From DATJKD01 sp963728295 (GTDB taxonomy: Bacteria > Pseudomonadota > Gammaproteobacteria > Steroidobacterales > Steroidobacteraceae), in the NCBI GenBank assembly GCA_963728295.1, contig CAVSKB010000024.1, positions 1 through 64,000 of the forward strand: a stretch of DNA of 64,000 nt, given 5' to 3'. The first letter of the stretch is position 1. Every line of letters begins with the position of its first letter. Positions 8,423-17,566 of this stretch are shown piece by piece. Under the pieces are notes generated by a model, which ran no database searches, was not told where the DNA came from, and saw only the letters and a list, made by a program, of their open reading frames with translations. The position numbers were made by a program, and so were the translations under genes.

Positions 8423-9781
8423 ATGAGCCAGGACCCGTCCCAGCAGGCGTTGCCGTCTGCGCAACTCGTCGCCGACCGCGTCTTCACGGCGCTCGATCGT
8501 TTTCTACGTATCGAGGCTCTTAGTGGCGTAGCGTTGCTCCTCGCTGCGACAGCGGCGCTCGTCTGGGGAAATTCGCCCGCGGCTGACAGCTATCACGCCT
8601 TGTGGCAGTCGATGCTGACGATCGGTATCGGCGCGGTCCAGAGCTCGCAGACGCTGCACTTCTGGATCAACGACGGTTTGATGACGATCTTCTTTCTGGT
8701 CGTCGGCATGGAAGTGCGTCGCGAGATTCATGAGGGCGCGCTCGCGAACGCGCGGCTCGCCGCATTGCCGCTCGTCGCGGCGATCGGCGGCGTCGTGATG
8801 CCCGCTCTCTGCTACTTCGCCGTGACCACGGATCCGGCGCTGCGGGCGGGATGGGCGGTACCAACCGCCACGGACATCGCGTTCGCCGTCGGCGTGCTCG
8901 CCCTGCTCGGTCGGTCGGTCCCTGCCCCGGTGCGGGTGCTACTGCTGGCGCTGGCCGTGATCGACGACATCGCCGCCGTGATCATCATCGCCGTCTTCTA
9001 TTCGGATGGCCTGCAATACTCGGGCTTCCTGATCGCTGCCGTCGGCGTGCTGATCGTACTCGGCCTCCAGCGCATCGGGATCGGTGCGGCCTATGCCTAC
9101 GTCCCGCCCGGCGCCGTCGTGTGGTTTGGCCTGCTGCACAGCGGTGTTCACCCAACGCTCGCGGGTGTGGTACTCGGTCTCCTGACTCCGGTGGTGTCGC
9201 TGCGTGCCCGCGAGCGTCCGGTGGACGTGGCCTTCAGGGCGCTAAACGTGCTTGCGCCGCGCTGGCAATCTGCGCATCACGACACGCGCGCGCTGCTGGA
9301 GCCGGTGCGGCAGTTGCGTTACGCGCAGCGCGAGATCCTCCCGCCCGTAGTGCGCGTCCAGGCGGCGCTCCACCCTTGGGTCGCATTCGGGGTGATGCCG
9401 TTGTTTGCGCTCGCCAATGCGGGTGTGAACATCGGCGGCGTGGATTTCCAGAGCTCTACCGCCTCCGACGTGATGTTCGGAGTCCTGCTGGCGTTGCTGA
9501 TCGGGAAGCCCGTAGGCATCGTCCTTACCGCCTGGATTGCGGTTCGGTTGCGCTGGTGCGCCCTGCCGCGGGGCGTGACTTGGCCAGGGGTGCTGGTAGT
9601 CGGCTGCTTGGGAGGCATCGGCTTCACGATGTCGATCTTCATCGCAACGCTGGCATTCGGCAACAACGCGCTGCTCGCCGCGGCGAAATCCGGCGTGCTT
9701 CTCGCCTCGGCGGGCGCCGGGATCCTGGGACTGACGCTCGGCCGCCTGTGGTTGGTGCGCAATCGCGTTAGGAGCACATGA
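8423..9781 (+). CDS. nhaA: Na+/H+ antiporter NhaA
   Basis: A protein of about 452 residues with the NhaA pattern of twelve membrane helices. The paired aspartates of the ion site are in 'LALAVIDDIAAVIIIAVFY'. Other family blocks are 'FFLVVGMEVRREIHEGALAN', 'WAVPTATDIAFAVGVLALLG' and 'GGIGFTMSIFIATLAFG'. It exchanges Na+ for H+ at the inner membrane for pH and sodium homeostasis. The ATG at 8423 follows AGGGAG (about 8407-8412). Its TGA overlaps the ATG of the next gene (ATGA at 9778-9781), implying translational coupling. Confidence 0.95.
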   Translation: MSQDPSQQALPSAQLVADRVFTALDRFLRIEALSGVALLLAATAALVWGNSPAADSYHALWQSMLTIGIGAVQSSQTLHFWINDGLMTIFFLVVGMEVRREIHEGALANARLAALPLVAAIGGVVMPALCYFAVTTDPALRAGWAVPTATDIAFAVGVLALLGRSVPAPVRVLLLALAVIDDIAAVIIIAVFYSDGLQYSGFLIAAVGVLIVLGLQRIGIGAAYAYVPPGAVVWFGLLHSGVHPTLAGVVLGLLTPVVSLRARERPVDVAFRALNVLAPRWQSAHHDTRALLEPVRQLRYAQREILPPVVRVQAALHPWVAFGVMPLFALANAGVNIGGVDFQSSTASDVMFGVLLALLIGKPVGIVLTAWIAVRLRWCALPRGVTWPGVLVVGCLGGIGFTMSIFIATLAFGNNALLAAAKSGVLLASAGAGILGLTLGRLWLVRNRVRST

Positions 9782-10230
9782 TGCGACGCACTGGGGTGTG
9801 GATCGCCGTCGTGCTGGTCCTGTGCAGCCGAATGGGTTCGCCATCGGCACGGGCCGGCGACCTCGCGCCACTCTCGGCCGTCGAGCTGCAGCAGCACTGC
9901 CTCGCGTACCTGGAGAACGCGCAGAGCACCGACGGCCGTTCGTGCTCTGCGTACATCCGAGGATTCGTCGAGGGGTCATCGCTGGTCCGGGTTCGTGATC
10001 CTGAGGGTGCGCAGCAGCCGGGAGAGTCATTTAGCGAGCGGGCTTTCCGAACGCGGCTCGGAATACGACGCACACCTCCGCCGCTCTACTGCGTTGACAG
10101 CGCCATGAGTCTTCCGGAGTTCGTTGCGCGGATGCTGGATGAGGTCGCCGAGCACCGCCCCCGACCCGAGGCTACCGCTAGCGAGGTGCTGCTCCGGACG
10201 CTGGGCCGCTCGTACCGCTGCCTGGGCTGA
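9778..10230 (+). CDS. Rap1a/Tai-like secreted protein
   Basis: A 150-residue protein with a signal peptide (residues 1-26, ending 'PSARA'). Its cysteine pattern resembles the Rap1a/Tai immunity-like domain: 'HCLAYLENAQ' and 'SCSAYIRGFVEG', then 'LYCVDSAMSLPEFVARML' and a terminal 'YRCLG'. In Serratia this fold neutralises T6SS effectors; most chromosomal members have no known role. It overlaps nhaA by four bases and has AGGAG at 9770-9774. Its TGA overlaps the next start (TGATG), so three genes form one coupled unit. The family call rests on pattern recognition only. Confidence 0.65.
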   Translation: MMRRTGVWIAVVLVLCSRMGSPSARAGDLAPLSAVELQQHCLAYLENAQSTDGRSCSAYIRGFVEGSSLVRVRDPEGAQQPGESFSERAFRTRLGIRRTPPPLYCVDSAMSLPEFVARMLDEVAEHRPRPEATASEVLLRTLGRSYRCLG

Positions 10231-10400
10231 TGCCTGCGTCGTATGAAGAAGGTTCGACCGACCGCGATCTGATCGAGCTGTTCACCCTGCTCATGATCGT
10301 AATCGCCGTGCAGACTGTGTACGCGACCGTGATCCGCCCGCGCGCGGAGGCGATCCGTGCGGCGGATCTGATCACGCGAGACGGCAAGATAGCGGTTTGA
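10230..10400 (+). CDS. 56-aa small membrane protein, coupled to the preceding gene
   Basis: The start ATG shares its A with the TGA of the upstream Rap1a-like gene. The frame encodes an acidic N-terminus (MPASYEEGSTDRD), one hydrophobic helix ('LIELFTLLMIVIAVQTVYA') and a basic C-terminal segment. The tight overlap and membrane topology argue that it is real. No family recognised. It may be an accessory subunit for the antiporter or the secreted protein, but nothing in the sequence decides that. Confidence 0.6.
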   Translation: MPASYEEGSTDRDLIELFTLLMIVIAVQTVYATVIRPRAEAIRAADLITRDGKIAV

Positions 10401-10407
10401 GTTGGCG

Positions 10408-10650
10408 ATGAATGCGGAAGAGGCGAAAGTAGTCTTTCGTGAGTTATTCGAACAGAAAGACAGCATCGAGACGGCGATCGGCGAGCCACTTGACTGGCGC
10501 GAGATGCCCGATAAGAAGGCTTCCCGCATCGTTGTGTTTAAGTCTGCGGACGGCTACAAGGAAGAAACGTGGCCCGAGCAGTTCGCCTGGTTGCGGGACA
10601 AGCTTGAAATCTTCGACAAAGTATTCAGGCCAATGCTTGCCAGGGCCTGA
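10408..10650 (+). CDS. DUF4268-like C-terminal domain, stand-alone or truncated
   Basis: An 80-residue product beginning MNAEEAKVVFRELFEQ, with the block 'IGEPLDWREMPDKKASRIVV' and a Trp-rich end 'ETWPEQFAWLRDKLEIF'. This matches the C-terminal part of DUF4268 proteins, which are usually near 300 residues, so the N-terminal nuclease-like half is missing. The ATG at 10408 lies seven bases after the previous stop and shows no clear ribosome-binding site. Either a truncated gene or a solo domain. Confidence 0.6.
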   Translation: MNAEEAKVVFRELFEQKDSIETAIGEPLDWREMPDKKASRIVVFKSADGYKEETWPEQFAWLRDKLEIFDKVFRPMLARA

Positions 10651-10730
10651 GGTAAGTTGCCGCGATGAGACACGATTCGGCGCGTCGCTCGATTGATCGC
10701 TAAATAAGCTCGCTTGAAGGGGACGGCTCC

Positions 10731-11045
10731 ATGAAAGCGAAGATCACTCGCGCCCTGAGCATCCGGCAGCCGTATGCGGAGCAGATTCTGCGAGGTAGCA
10801 AGGTTTTCGAATTTCGCTCGATGCGGACAACTATTCGGGAGCGCGTGTATGTGTACGCCTCAAAAGGTGAGGGCGACTACGAGGGCAGCGGTGTTGCGCC
10901 GGGCAGCGTTCCGACCGGCGTCCTGGTCGGTACAGTGGAAATAGTGGACTGCTTGTCCTCGCTGTTTGTCCGCAAGCTGCGCAATAGCTGGGGATGGCGT
11001 TTGGCGCGCCTTTGGCCAAGTAAACATCGCCCGCTTGTGACTTTC
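10731..11045 (+). pseudogene. ASCH-domain protein, C-terminally truncated
   Basis: Begins MKAKITRALSIRQPYAEQIL, the ASCH N-terminal signature, and continues through 'KVFEFRSMRTTIRERVYVYA' and 'GVLVGTVEIVDC' to a weakly conserved 'WGWRLARLWP' segment. After about 11045 the protein similarity ends and sequence from a minus-strand EamA transporter begins, so the final strands of the ASCH fold are lost. ASCH domains bind RNA or modified nucleosides. AAGGGGACGG upstream provides a good ribosome-binding site. The frame runs on to 11339 through foreign sequence. Confidence 0.7.
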
Positions 11046-11049
11046 AGCA

Positions 11050-11270
11050 TAGGTATAGATGATCCCCGTACCTGCCAATGCGCCTTGCACCCAGACCTCA
11101 ATGGCGAGGAGAGATGCATCGGCGTGCGCGAGCCGATCTATTCCTTCCGTCGCGAGATAGAAGGGCACGTAGGCGGCGAGTCCAAATACCCCAGCAGCAG
11201 TCGTTGCCAGAATGGGATCGAGGCGAAATTTGCGCATGACCACGCCAAAGCCCGCCCATATGGAACCGGC
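11050..11270 (-). pseudogene. EamA/DMT transporter fragment
   Basis: The minus strand reads 'FGVVMRKFRLDPILATTAAG' followed by 'LAAYVPFYLATEGIDRLAHA' and 'VWVQGALAGTGIIYTYA', which is one internal EamA repeat. It is joined in frame to an IS3 OrfA start on its upstream side and to the ASCH remnant on its downstream side. Neither a start nor a complete domain set is present. It must have been brought in by rearrangement. Confidence 0.7.
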
Positions 11271-11274
11271 TGCG

Positions 11275-11409
11275 ATACTTCGCCTTCCAGTTGTAGTACG
11301 TCGCTTCCGAGGTCCCGTGACGGCGGCACAACTCCTTAGTCCTCGCTCCGGCCTCAGCCTCCCTAACCACGGCAATGATCTGTTCTTCGGAAAACCTCTT
11401 CGATTTCAT
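11275..11409 (-). mobile_element. IS3-family OrfA N-terminus
   Basis: MKSKRFSEEQIIAVVREAEA followed by 'RTKELCRRHGTSEATYYNWK' is the helix-turn-helix start of IS3-group OrfA proteins. Similarity stops after 'KAKY', where the EamA fragment begins. No OrfB and no terminal inverted repeat were found, so this is a dead end-fragment. Confidence 0.85.
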
Positions 11410-11425
11410 CGTCTGTTCCTGGTGA

Positions 11426-11659
11426 AGCAGACTCTACTCTCAGCCAGTACTACGCTCGGGTGTCAGGTCGCTTCGACCATCGACGCACGGATGGGATGTG
11501 GACGCTTGGTTGCGTGTCGAACCGCGGCTGGTCTCGGACTGGCTGGCTATCCTCAGTGGATCGCGCCAGCTCTACATCGCGCTGCACGAGTTCAAGTCCG
11601 GTCGCGATCGCTGGGTACAGTCGATCTCGCTTCAAACGACAGATCCCGCGACGGAGTGA
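11426..11659 (+). pseudogene. Orphan reading-frame fragment
   Basis: An uninterrupted frame ending at TGA 11657-11659 reads 'GWDVDAWLRVEPRLVSDWLA' and 'RQLYIALHEFKSGRDRWVQS', a protein-like composition, but has no ATG. It abuts the IS3 remnant. It looks like the tail of a gene whose start was removed by the IS-linked rearrangement. Family not recognised. Confidence 0.3.
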
Positions 11660-11779
11660 CTGGCGTTAGTCGACGTCGGCGGGGCCCAACTGGGACCTAG
11701 GGACGGATCCGTAGTAACTGAGTACTCGCTCCTTGGTCCTGCCGTGCATGTGCGCGAGGAGATCCCTAGACACCGATTC

Positions 11780-11812
11780 CATACAGTGTTGCTCAGTGCC
11801 CAATACTGTATG
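11780..11812. repeat. 33-bp inverted repeat, copy 1
   Basis: CATACAGTGTTG (11780-11791), a nine-base spacer, then CAATACTGTATG (11801-11812). The arms pair over 12 positions with one G-T mismatch. An element of identical geometry is at 33120-33152, and each lies before the same small-protein family. The arms expose two outward-facing CTGTATG half-sites, reminiscent of LexA half-sites. It could be an operator pair or a transcript hairpin. Confidence 0.75.
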
Positions 11813-11834
11813 AGACCTCCAAGAGCCATCGCTA

Positions 11835-12071
11835 GCGGCGCGCATCGACCGCGCGATCTACCGCCTGCGCAACACGAACGGCCTGCCCCTGCGGCCCGTC
11901 GGCGACGACAGCGATCCGGAGCCCGTGCTGCATGCGTGCCAGGAGCGTTTGAGAGACCTCGCGTCGGCCGCCGGCGAGCTGGCGCCGGCTATCACCGAGC
12001 AGGTCGGGCCCGTCCGGACCGATCGACTGGCCGAAGCGCTGGGGAGGGTGTCTGCACTGTTGCACGAGTGA
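11835..12071 (+). pseudogene. Small-protein family B, copy 1 (no start codon)
   Basis: Reads 'ARIDRAIYRLRNTNGLPLRP' then 'VGDDSDPEPVLHACQERLRD' and ends 'RTDRLAEALGRVSALLHE'. It aligns along its whole length with the product ending at 33481 ('QIDRAIFRLQNTHGLPLQPL', 'GDSSDPEVVLRDC'). The frame is closed upstream by a TGA at 11811-11813 and holds no start codon, so this copy appears to have lost its 5' end. Unknown family; helical and charged, probably cytoplasmic. Confidence 0.65.
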
Positions 12072-12757
12072 ACGCACCGCGGGCGCGGGTCATTCTGTCC
12101 GGCCGCAGGAACTCTCGAGTCGCCCGCAGCGGGGCGGCGAACTGGAAATCTGAAAACCTGAAAACTGACCGAGACTTCAGGTCGCCAGCTTTCCAGGTTT
12201 CCAGCGCGCGAGTGCGCTGCGGCGAACTGGGAAACTGGCGTCCTGGCGAGCTCGACTCGGCGCCGGAATTTCAGCTTCTCAGGTCGCCGGACGCGTCGCG
12301 GGGCGAGTGCGGCGGTCGGGCCCGGCCCGCTCCGGGGCGGCCCGCCGTCGCACCGGAGTGGCCGCTTGGGGCGCACTCGGGGGCGGCGGAGGGGCCGCGC
12401 CCATGGCCGGACCCGCGCGTCCCACACCACGCGAGGGTCGCGACTTGAGAGGGCGCCGACACGAGTGCATGGGAACGTGCCCTCCGCAGCGAATCGATGG
12501 TTCTCTCGGGAGCGAGGGGACCTCGCGTGAGAGTCCAGTGTGCATCGATCTATCGGTGCTCATTCGGCTAGCGATGGTTGTCTTGGCGGTCTTATTCGAC
12601 TAGCCCGAGTGCGATCAGAACCTGGCCGCCAATCGCGGCCGAAGTGGACATGGGATTTCGAAAACTGGCGGCGCAGCTCCGCCGACACGCACTGCAGCAC
12701 ATGCACTGTCTCGCGGCGCGACTAGGTGCATTAGACTGTGGCCGGGGGGGTGACCCA
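12072..12757. other. No intact gene; GC-rich low-complexity stretch
   Basis: Contains a short repeated motif (GCGGCGAACTGG near 12130 and again near 12217) and a very GC-rich block at 12296-12450 that resembles the block at 23510-23660. Open frames are Ala/Arg/Pro-rich without motifs. I see no RNA gene. Confidence 0.4.
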
Positions 12758-12923
12758 GTGACCGACACGCCGACGGAGCGTGACGACGAGGACACCTGGA
12801 CGAGACTGCGTCGACGCAAGGTGGTGCAGTGGTGCGTGGTCTACGTCGCCGGCGCGTGGGTCTGCTGCAAGGCCTTGCCTACGTCAGCGCCACCATCGAC
12901 TGGCCGCGGCCGACCGGCCGTTA
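12758..12923 (+). pseudogene. N-terminal fragment of a membrane TPR/TolB-type protein
   Basis: From a GTG at 12758 the frame reads 'TDTPTERDDEDTWTRLRRRK' and 'VVQWCVVYVAGAW'. After one frameshift it continues 'LLQGLAYVSATIDWPRPTGR' to a stop at 12923. This is the conserved cytoplasm-to-membrane start of proteins that precede or replace the wHTH domain in CadC-like TPR regulators of xanthomonads. Only the first transmembrane region is left. It may be the old N-terminus of, or a partner to, the regulator that begins 25 bases later. Confidence 0.55.
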
Positions 12924-12947
12924 GAGTTATCAGCAGAATTGGGCGAA

Positions 12948-15362
12948 ATGCCGAACGACATGCACGGCATTGACAGTGGAGTGTTTCTGGTCGGCGACTT
13001 GCGCGTCGATGTCGGCCAGCAGCGCGTCACTCGTCTGGACGTGGACATCGCCCTTACCAATCTCTCGTTTCAACTGCTGGTAGCGCTGATTCGCGTCGCG
13101 CCCAATGTCCTCAGCCACGACCTGCTCATGGCACGCGTCTGGCCCGGGCTGGTCGTGAGTCCGGAGACTTTGAACAAACGGGTCAACCTGTTGCGCGAGG
13201 CGCTGGGAGATGACGCGTACGAGCCCCGCTACATCGCCGGAGTGCGAAGTCGCGGTTACCGGCTGGTGGCGGCCGTGTCTCCCGCCCCACATCCGGTGCC
13301 CGAGGTCGTCGCCCAAGTCGTTGAGCCTTCGACGCGAGACACCGTGATAGACGAGCCCGGAACAGCGGCCACGAAGACGAGCCGGATGTGGTGGTTCATG
13401 GTACCCGTCCTGGTGGTGGCTATTGGCGCGATCGCTATCGGCGTGCGTACGGCGAATAAAGCTCGCGGGGTGGACACTCAGCTGACGAGCGATAGTCCGC
13501 TACCCGAGACTGCGGCGCTCGGCGTGCGCGAGCGCACGGTGGCAGTACTGCCCTTCGAAAGCATCAGCCCGGATCCTGCAGACGCCTATCTGGCGCAAGG
13601 CATGCCGGAGATGATTCTCAACCGTCTGTCTCGCATCAGTGGGCTCATAGTCATAGCACGTAATTCGTCATTCTCACTTCCAGCCAAGAACATCGATTCC
13701 AAAGAGATCGGCCGACGTCTCAATTCCGGATACCTGGTCGGCGGCAGCGTGCAACGCGAGGTGGATCGGTTGCGGGTGGCGGTGCAACTCGTGAACAGTT
13801 CAACAGGTACGGTGATTTGGGCGTCACATTTTGATCGCGGTTTGCATGACATCTTCAGTGTCGAGGATGAGATCGCCGATCAAATCGCCGATGCGCTGTC
13901 GGTGCGCCTTGGAGAACTCGACCCCAAACCCCCAGCCGGTGCCCGCAGTGCGAATTTGGAGGCCTATCTCGCCTTCTTGCGCGGTCGGACCTTACTGGGT
14001 CGCTTCACCGTCGCCGAGTCGGAGGCTGCGGTGCCGTATTTTGAAAGGGCAATTGCTTTGGATCCCAATTTCGCGCCCGCCTACGCTTCAATGTACGACG
14101 CGAGGTTGCAGGCGGCCGATCGACGCCAGGAGGATTTGACGCTGGCCAGGCGGCGCTACCGTCATTTGATCGATCGGGCGCTTGAATTAGATCCCGACTT
14201 GGGCGCCGCATACTTTGCGCGTGCCATGTGGGAAGACCAGCCGAATGACGCGAGCGCGACACCGGATAACCCGTTGATCGTTGCGCGCGAGCGCGACTTT
14301 CACCAGGGCGCCGCCCTTGATCCCAGCAACGGGCGCGGACTCAGGGCTTACGCCGAGTTTCTCTATTGGATGCTACAGCGACCCGAGGAAGGCAGGAGCG
14401 TTCTGAAGCGCGCCTTGTGGGTCGATCCGATATCAGCAAGCGCGCGTTACACGGATGCCTTGTTCACTCTTGAGGAAAACGGCGTCAAGGCCTCCATGCA
14501 AAAGACACTGCAGGTGCTGGAGCTCGATCCGAACTTCGTTCCTGCGCTGCAGCGCTATGGAGTATTCCGTTGGCTGTTCGACGGCCAGCTGGCGGAAGCC
14601 GCCCAGATTATCGAACATGCCATTGCTCTCGATCCGAGCAATTCGTGGCTGCGTCAGTACGCGGTGGCGGTGTATCTGGACCTGGACGATGTGATGGCGG
14701 CACGCGATGTGGCCGCCGGCATGCCGCCAAATCCGCGCACGGCCGAGCTGCTCTTGATGCACGAGGGCGATTGGCGGGGTGCGGGACTCGCTGCATACGA
14801 TGAGGCGGGCTGGACAAAAGACAGCGACTTCTGCCAAAACTGGCTGGCGAGCGAGGCGATTCGCGACTACGCGATGAAGACGAAAGAGTTGAGCCGGGCA
14901 ATCGCGTTCATCAAACTGAAGTACCTCGTGGGCGAAGTTCCAACGGCAGACCTGGATCCATGTAATTACCGCGCGACCGTCAATCTTTCACAGTTACTGG
15001 CCGCTGCCGGCCAAGGCGCGGAGGCACTGGCGTGGCGGCGTGCCGCGTCATCGTGGCTCGATGCTAACGCGGCCAAGTATTTTACGGGCGCTGGGCGCCA
15101 GCGCGCCTTAGTTCTGCTGCTTGACGGAAAGCAAGACGCGGCGCTCACTGAGCTAGCGGATTCATTCCGTTCAGGAGGCTACATGACCTGGTGGTACACC
15201 ATGAAGTACGATCCACTGTGGTTGCCGCTCCATAACGATCCGCGATTTAAGACCATCGCGGCGGATGTGCGGCGCTATGTAGATGCGCAGCGCGGCCAGC
15301 TTGAAGCATTGCGCCGACACGGAGATGTGCCGCGGCGCGGAGACGCAGCTGCCGCGCATTGA
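12948..15362 (+). CDS. CadC-like transmembrane transcriptional regulator with TPR domain
   Basis: About 804 residues. An OmpR/PhoB-type winged helix (residues ~10-105, including 'LLMARVWPGLVVSPETLNKR' and 'YIAGVRSRGYRLVA') is followed by one transmembrane helix near residue 150 ('MWWFMVPVLVVAIGAIAIGV'). Next comes a FlgO/TolB-N-like module ('TVAVLPFESISPDPADAYLA') and then an array of tetratricopeptide repeats to the C-terminus. This architecture senses outside the membrane and binds DNA inside. The stop overlaps the start region of the TonB-dependent receptor, so the two form a regulator-receptor pair. The start is the ATG at 12948; 12960 is an alternative. Confidence 0.88.
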   Translation: MPNDMHGIDSGVFLVGDLRVDVGQQRVTRLDVDIALTNLSFQLLVALIRVAPNVLSHDLLMARVWPGLVVSPETLNKRVNLLREALGDDAYEPRYIAGVRSRGYRLVAAVSPAPHPVPEVVAQVVEPSTRDTVIDEPGTAATKTSRMWWFMVPVLVVAIGAIAIGVRTANKARGVDTQLTSDSPLPETAALGVRERTVAVLPFESISPDPADAYLAQGMPEMILNRLSRISGLIVIARNSSFSLPAKNIDSKEIGRRLNSGYLVGGSVQREVDRLRVAVQLVNSSTGTVIWASHFDRGLHDIFSVEDEIADQIADALSVRLGELDPKPPAGARSANLEAYLAFLRGRTLLGRFTVAESEAAVPYFERAIALDPNFAPAYASMYDARLQAADRRQEDLTLARRRYRHLIDRALELDPDLGAAYFARAMWEDQPNDASATPDNPLIVARERDFHQGAALDPSNGRGLRAYAEFLYWMLQRPEEGRSVLKRALWVDPISASARYTDALFTLEENGVKASMQKTLQVLELDPNFVPALQRYGVFRWLFDGQLAEAAQIIEHAIALDPSNSWLRQYAVAVYLDLDDVMAARDVAAGMPPNPRTAELLLMHEGDWRGAGLAAYDEAGWTKDSDFCQNWLASEAIRDYAMKTKELSRAIAFIKLKYLVGEVPTADLDPCNYRATVNLSQLLAAAGQGAEALAWRRAASSWLDANAAKYFTGAGRQRALVLLLDGKQDAALTELADSFRSGGYMTWWYTMKYDPLWLPLHNDPRFKTIAADVRRYVDAQRGQLEALRRHGDVPRRGDAAAAH

Positions 15363-17566
15363 TCAGGGCGAGCAAGTCAGTGCGCGATAGTACATTTAGC
15401 CTCGGTGCTGCCGGACCATGGCTGATATTGGCTCTCGGCGCTGCGACGGTGGTTAAGGCGAACGACGGATGTACCGATCCGTCAACCTGTGCCGTTACCA
15501 AAAGCGAAGACGCGAACACTCTTGAAGAGATCGTTGTGACCGGAACGCACATCCGCGGCACCGGAGCAGCGGGCGCTAACGTAATCGTCATCAGTCGCGA
15601 GCAGATTGACGCCAGCGGTTACGGTCGCATCGAGGACGTGCTGTCGACCGTGACGCAGAATTTCAGTCGCGTTAACGCAGCGACCGCGTATAACGGTTTC
15701 GACAATCTCAACCGGGGCAGTGAAGTGCAACTGCGCGGTTTGGGCGTGGGCACGACTTTGACGCTGGTGAATGGCCAACGTCAAGGAGCGAGCGGCGGGC
15801 AGGGACTGTTCACCGACGTATCGAGCATTCCGGCGTCGGCCGTGGAGCGCATCGAGGTTTTACCGGACGTCGCCTCCGCCCTCTACGGCTCAGACGCTGT
15901 CGGCGGCGTCGTCAACATCATACTGCGCAGGGATTTCACTGGCCTCGAAGCGCGCGTGCGCGCGAGCACGGCGGGCGGTGACGCCCGGGAAGGGACCATT
16001 GCGATGTTGCGGGGGCGGGCGGGATCCAGCGGGCATTTGCTGGCTGGCTTTGAATTCGACGACAGCCAAGCTTTAGCCTGCAGTGCGCGCGCTTACTGCG
16101 CGGCCAACGGTGACTTGAGGGGCTTTGGAGGCGGCGATCTACGCAGTGTCGGCGGGAATCCCGGCACCATCCTCGATCCGGTCACGCTGGTGCCGATCGC
16201 CGCTATTCCACATGGACAGGATGGCACGCAACTCACGGCGGCACAGCTCATGCCCGGCGCCGTCAATTATACGAACACTGTGCTCAATAACGACATCGTG
16301 CCGAAACAGACGATGCGCAGCGCCTTCGCAAGTGCGTCCCGCCGCATCACGGATCAGTGGGAGTGGTCGGCCGACGGCCGCTATTCATCACGCGAATTCG
16401 ACTTGAAGATTCCACAAGTTGAAGTCCCACTCTTGGTGCCGGCGAACAATGCATTCAATCACCTGGGTGGTCCAGTCGTGATCGCCTACGATTTGACGCC
16501 CGATCTGGGGCCCGTGGTCGACAGCGGGCCGGAGGAGACTTCTTTCCTCGGGACGGGAGTCAAAGGCAACCTCCGCGGAGGCTGGCAGTTGAACCTGACA
16601 GCCAGTTATTCCAAGGCGAGTACTGAGTTTATCGAATCAAACGCACTGAATACCGACGCCATCGATGGGGCGCTCAATAGCGCGGATCCAGCGGCCGCAC
16701 TCAATATCTTTGGCGATGGCTCCCACACGAACCCTGTCGTTTTGGCGAGCCTGCGCAGTCAGAACGAGACGTCGAGCGTAAACGTATTTACCACGACCGC
16801 AGCCAGTGTGATCGCCGATGGGCCGCTGATCGCTGCAGCCGCCGGTGCGATCCGGGCGGCCGTCGGGGTTGATTTTCGTAAGGAACACTCGGTAGGCCGC
16901 AACATTGCAGATGGCCCCGAGAATCGTGGCCGACAAGTTTATGCGGGCTTTTTCGAACTTGCCGTGCCACTGATTGGGCCGCGTGCAGGAGCGATTGGCG
17001 AACGTTTGGACCTATCTCTTGCCGGCCGCTACGATCACTATAGCGACGCCGGATCCACCTTTAATCCGACATTGGGTTTGAGCGCGCGGCCGATTTCCCA
17101 GATGCAACTGCGCGGCACCTGGGGCACGGCGTTCCGGGCGCCCCCCTTCTTCTACTCGAACACCGACCAAGTGGGCGATTCGGGAATACAAGAGGTCGTC
17201 GATCCCAAGTCAACCGACGAGCACTCCCTCGCTTTGCTGTTGTTTGGCCCGGCGCCCGATCAGAAACCGGAGACCGCGCATTCGTGGACGCTCGGCGTGG
17301 ACCTGACACCGTCGGCGGCGCCGAACTTCTCCCTGTCGCTGACCTACTTCGACATTGATTATCACGACAAGATTCGCAGCCCAGGCCCGATGGCCGCAGG
17401 GTTCCTCACGCAAGAGGCGGAATTCGCATCGGTGATCACGCGCAATCCGACGCAAGCACAAATTAATGCCGTGTGCCTGGAACCACCGATTTATGGTGGG
17501 GATTGCAACCAACCAATCGCCGCGATTCTTGACAACCGGGCGCGCAACCTGACCACGAACACGTAA
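15359..17566 (+). pseudogene. TonB-dependent receptor, 3' end lost to an IS remnant
   Basis: About 735 codons, beginning with a TTG that overlaps the previous stop (a GTG at 15380 is an alternative start) and a signal-like hydrophobic segment. The plug domain follows ('EIVVTGTHIRGTG', 'VLPDVASALYGSDAVGGVVN'), then beta-barrel strands including 'QMQLRGTWGTAFRAPPFFYS'. Receptors of this subtype normally run to 900-1000 residues and end in an aromatic residue. This one stops shortly after 'ILDNRARNL', where minus-strand transposase sequence begins. The last barrel strands are absent, so a functional outer-membrane receptor is unlikely. Confidence 0.85.

Noticed and set aside
11780..11812. Calling the dyad a canonical LexA box
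   Set aside because: The half-sites face outward and are 19 bases apart; the classical CTGT-N8-ACAG arrangement is not met, so only a resemblance is claimed.
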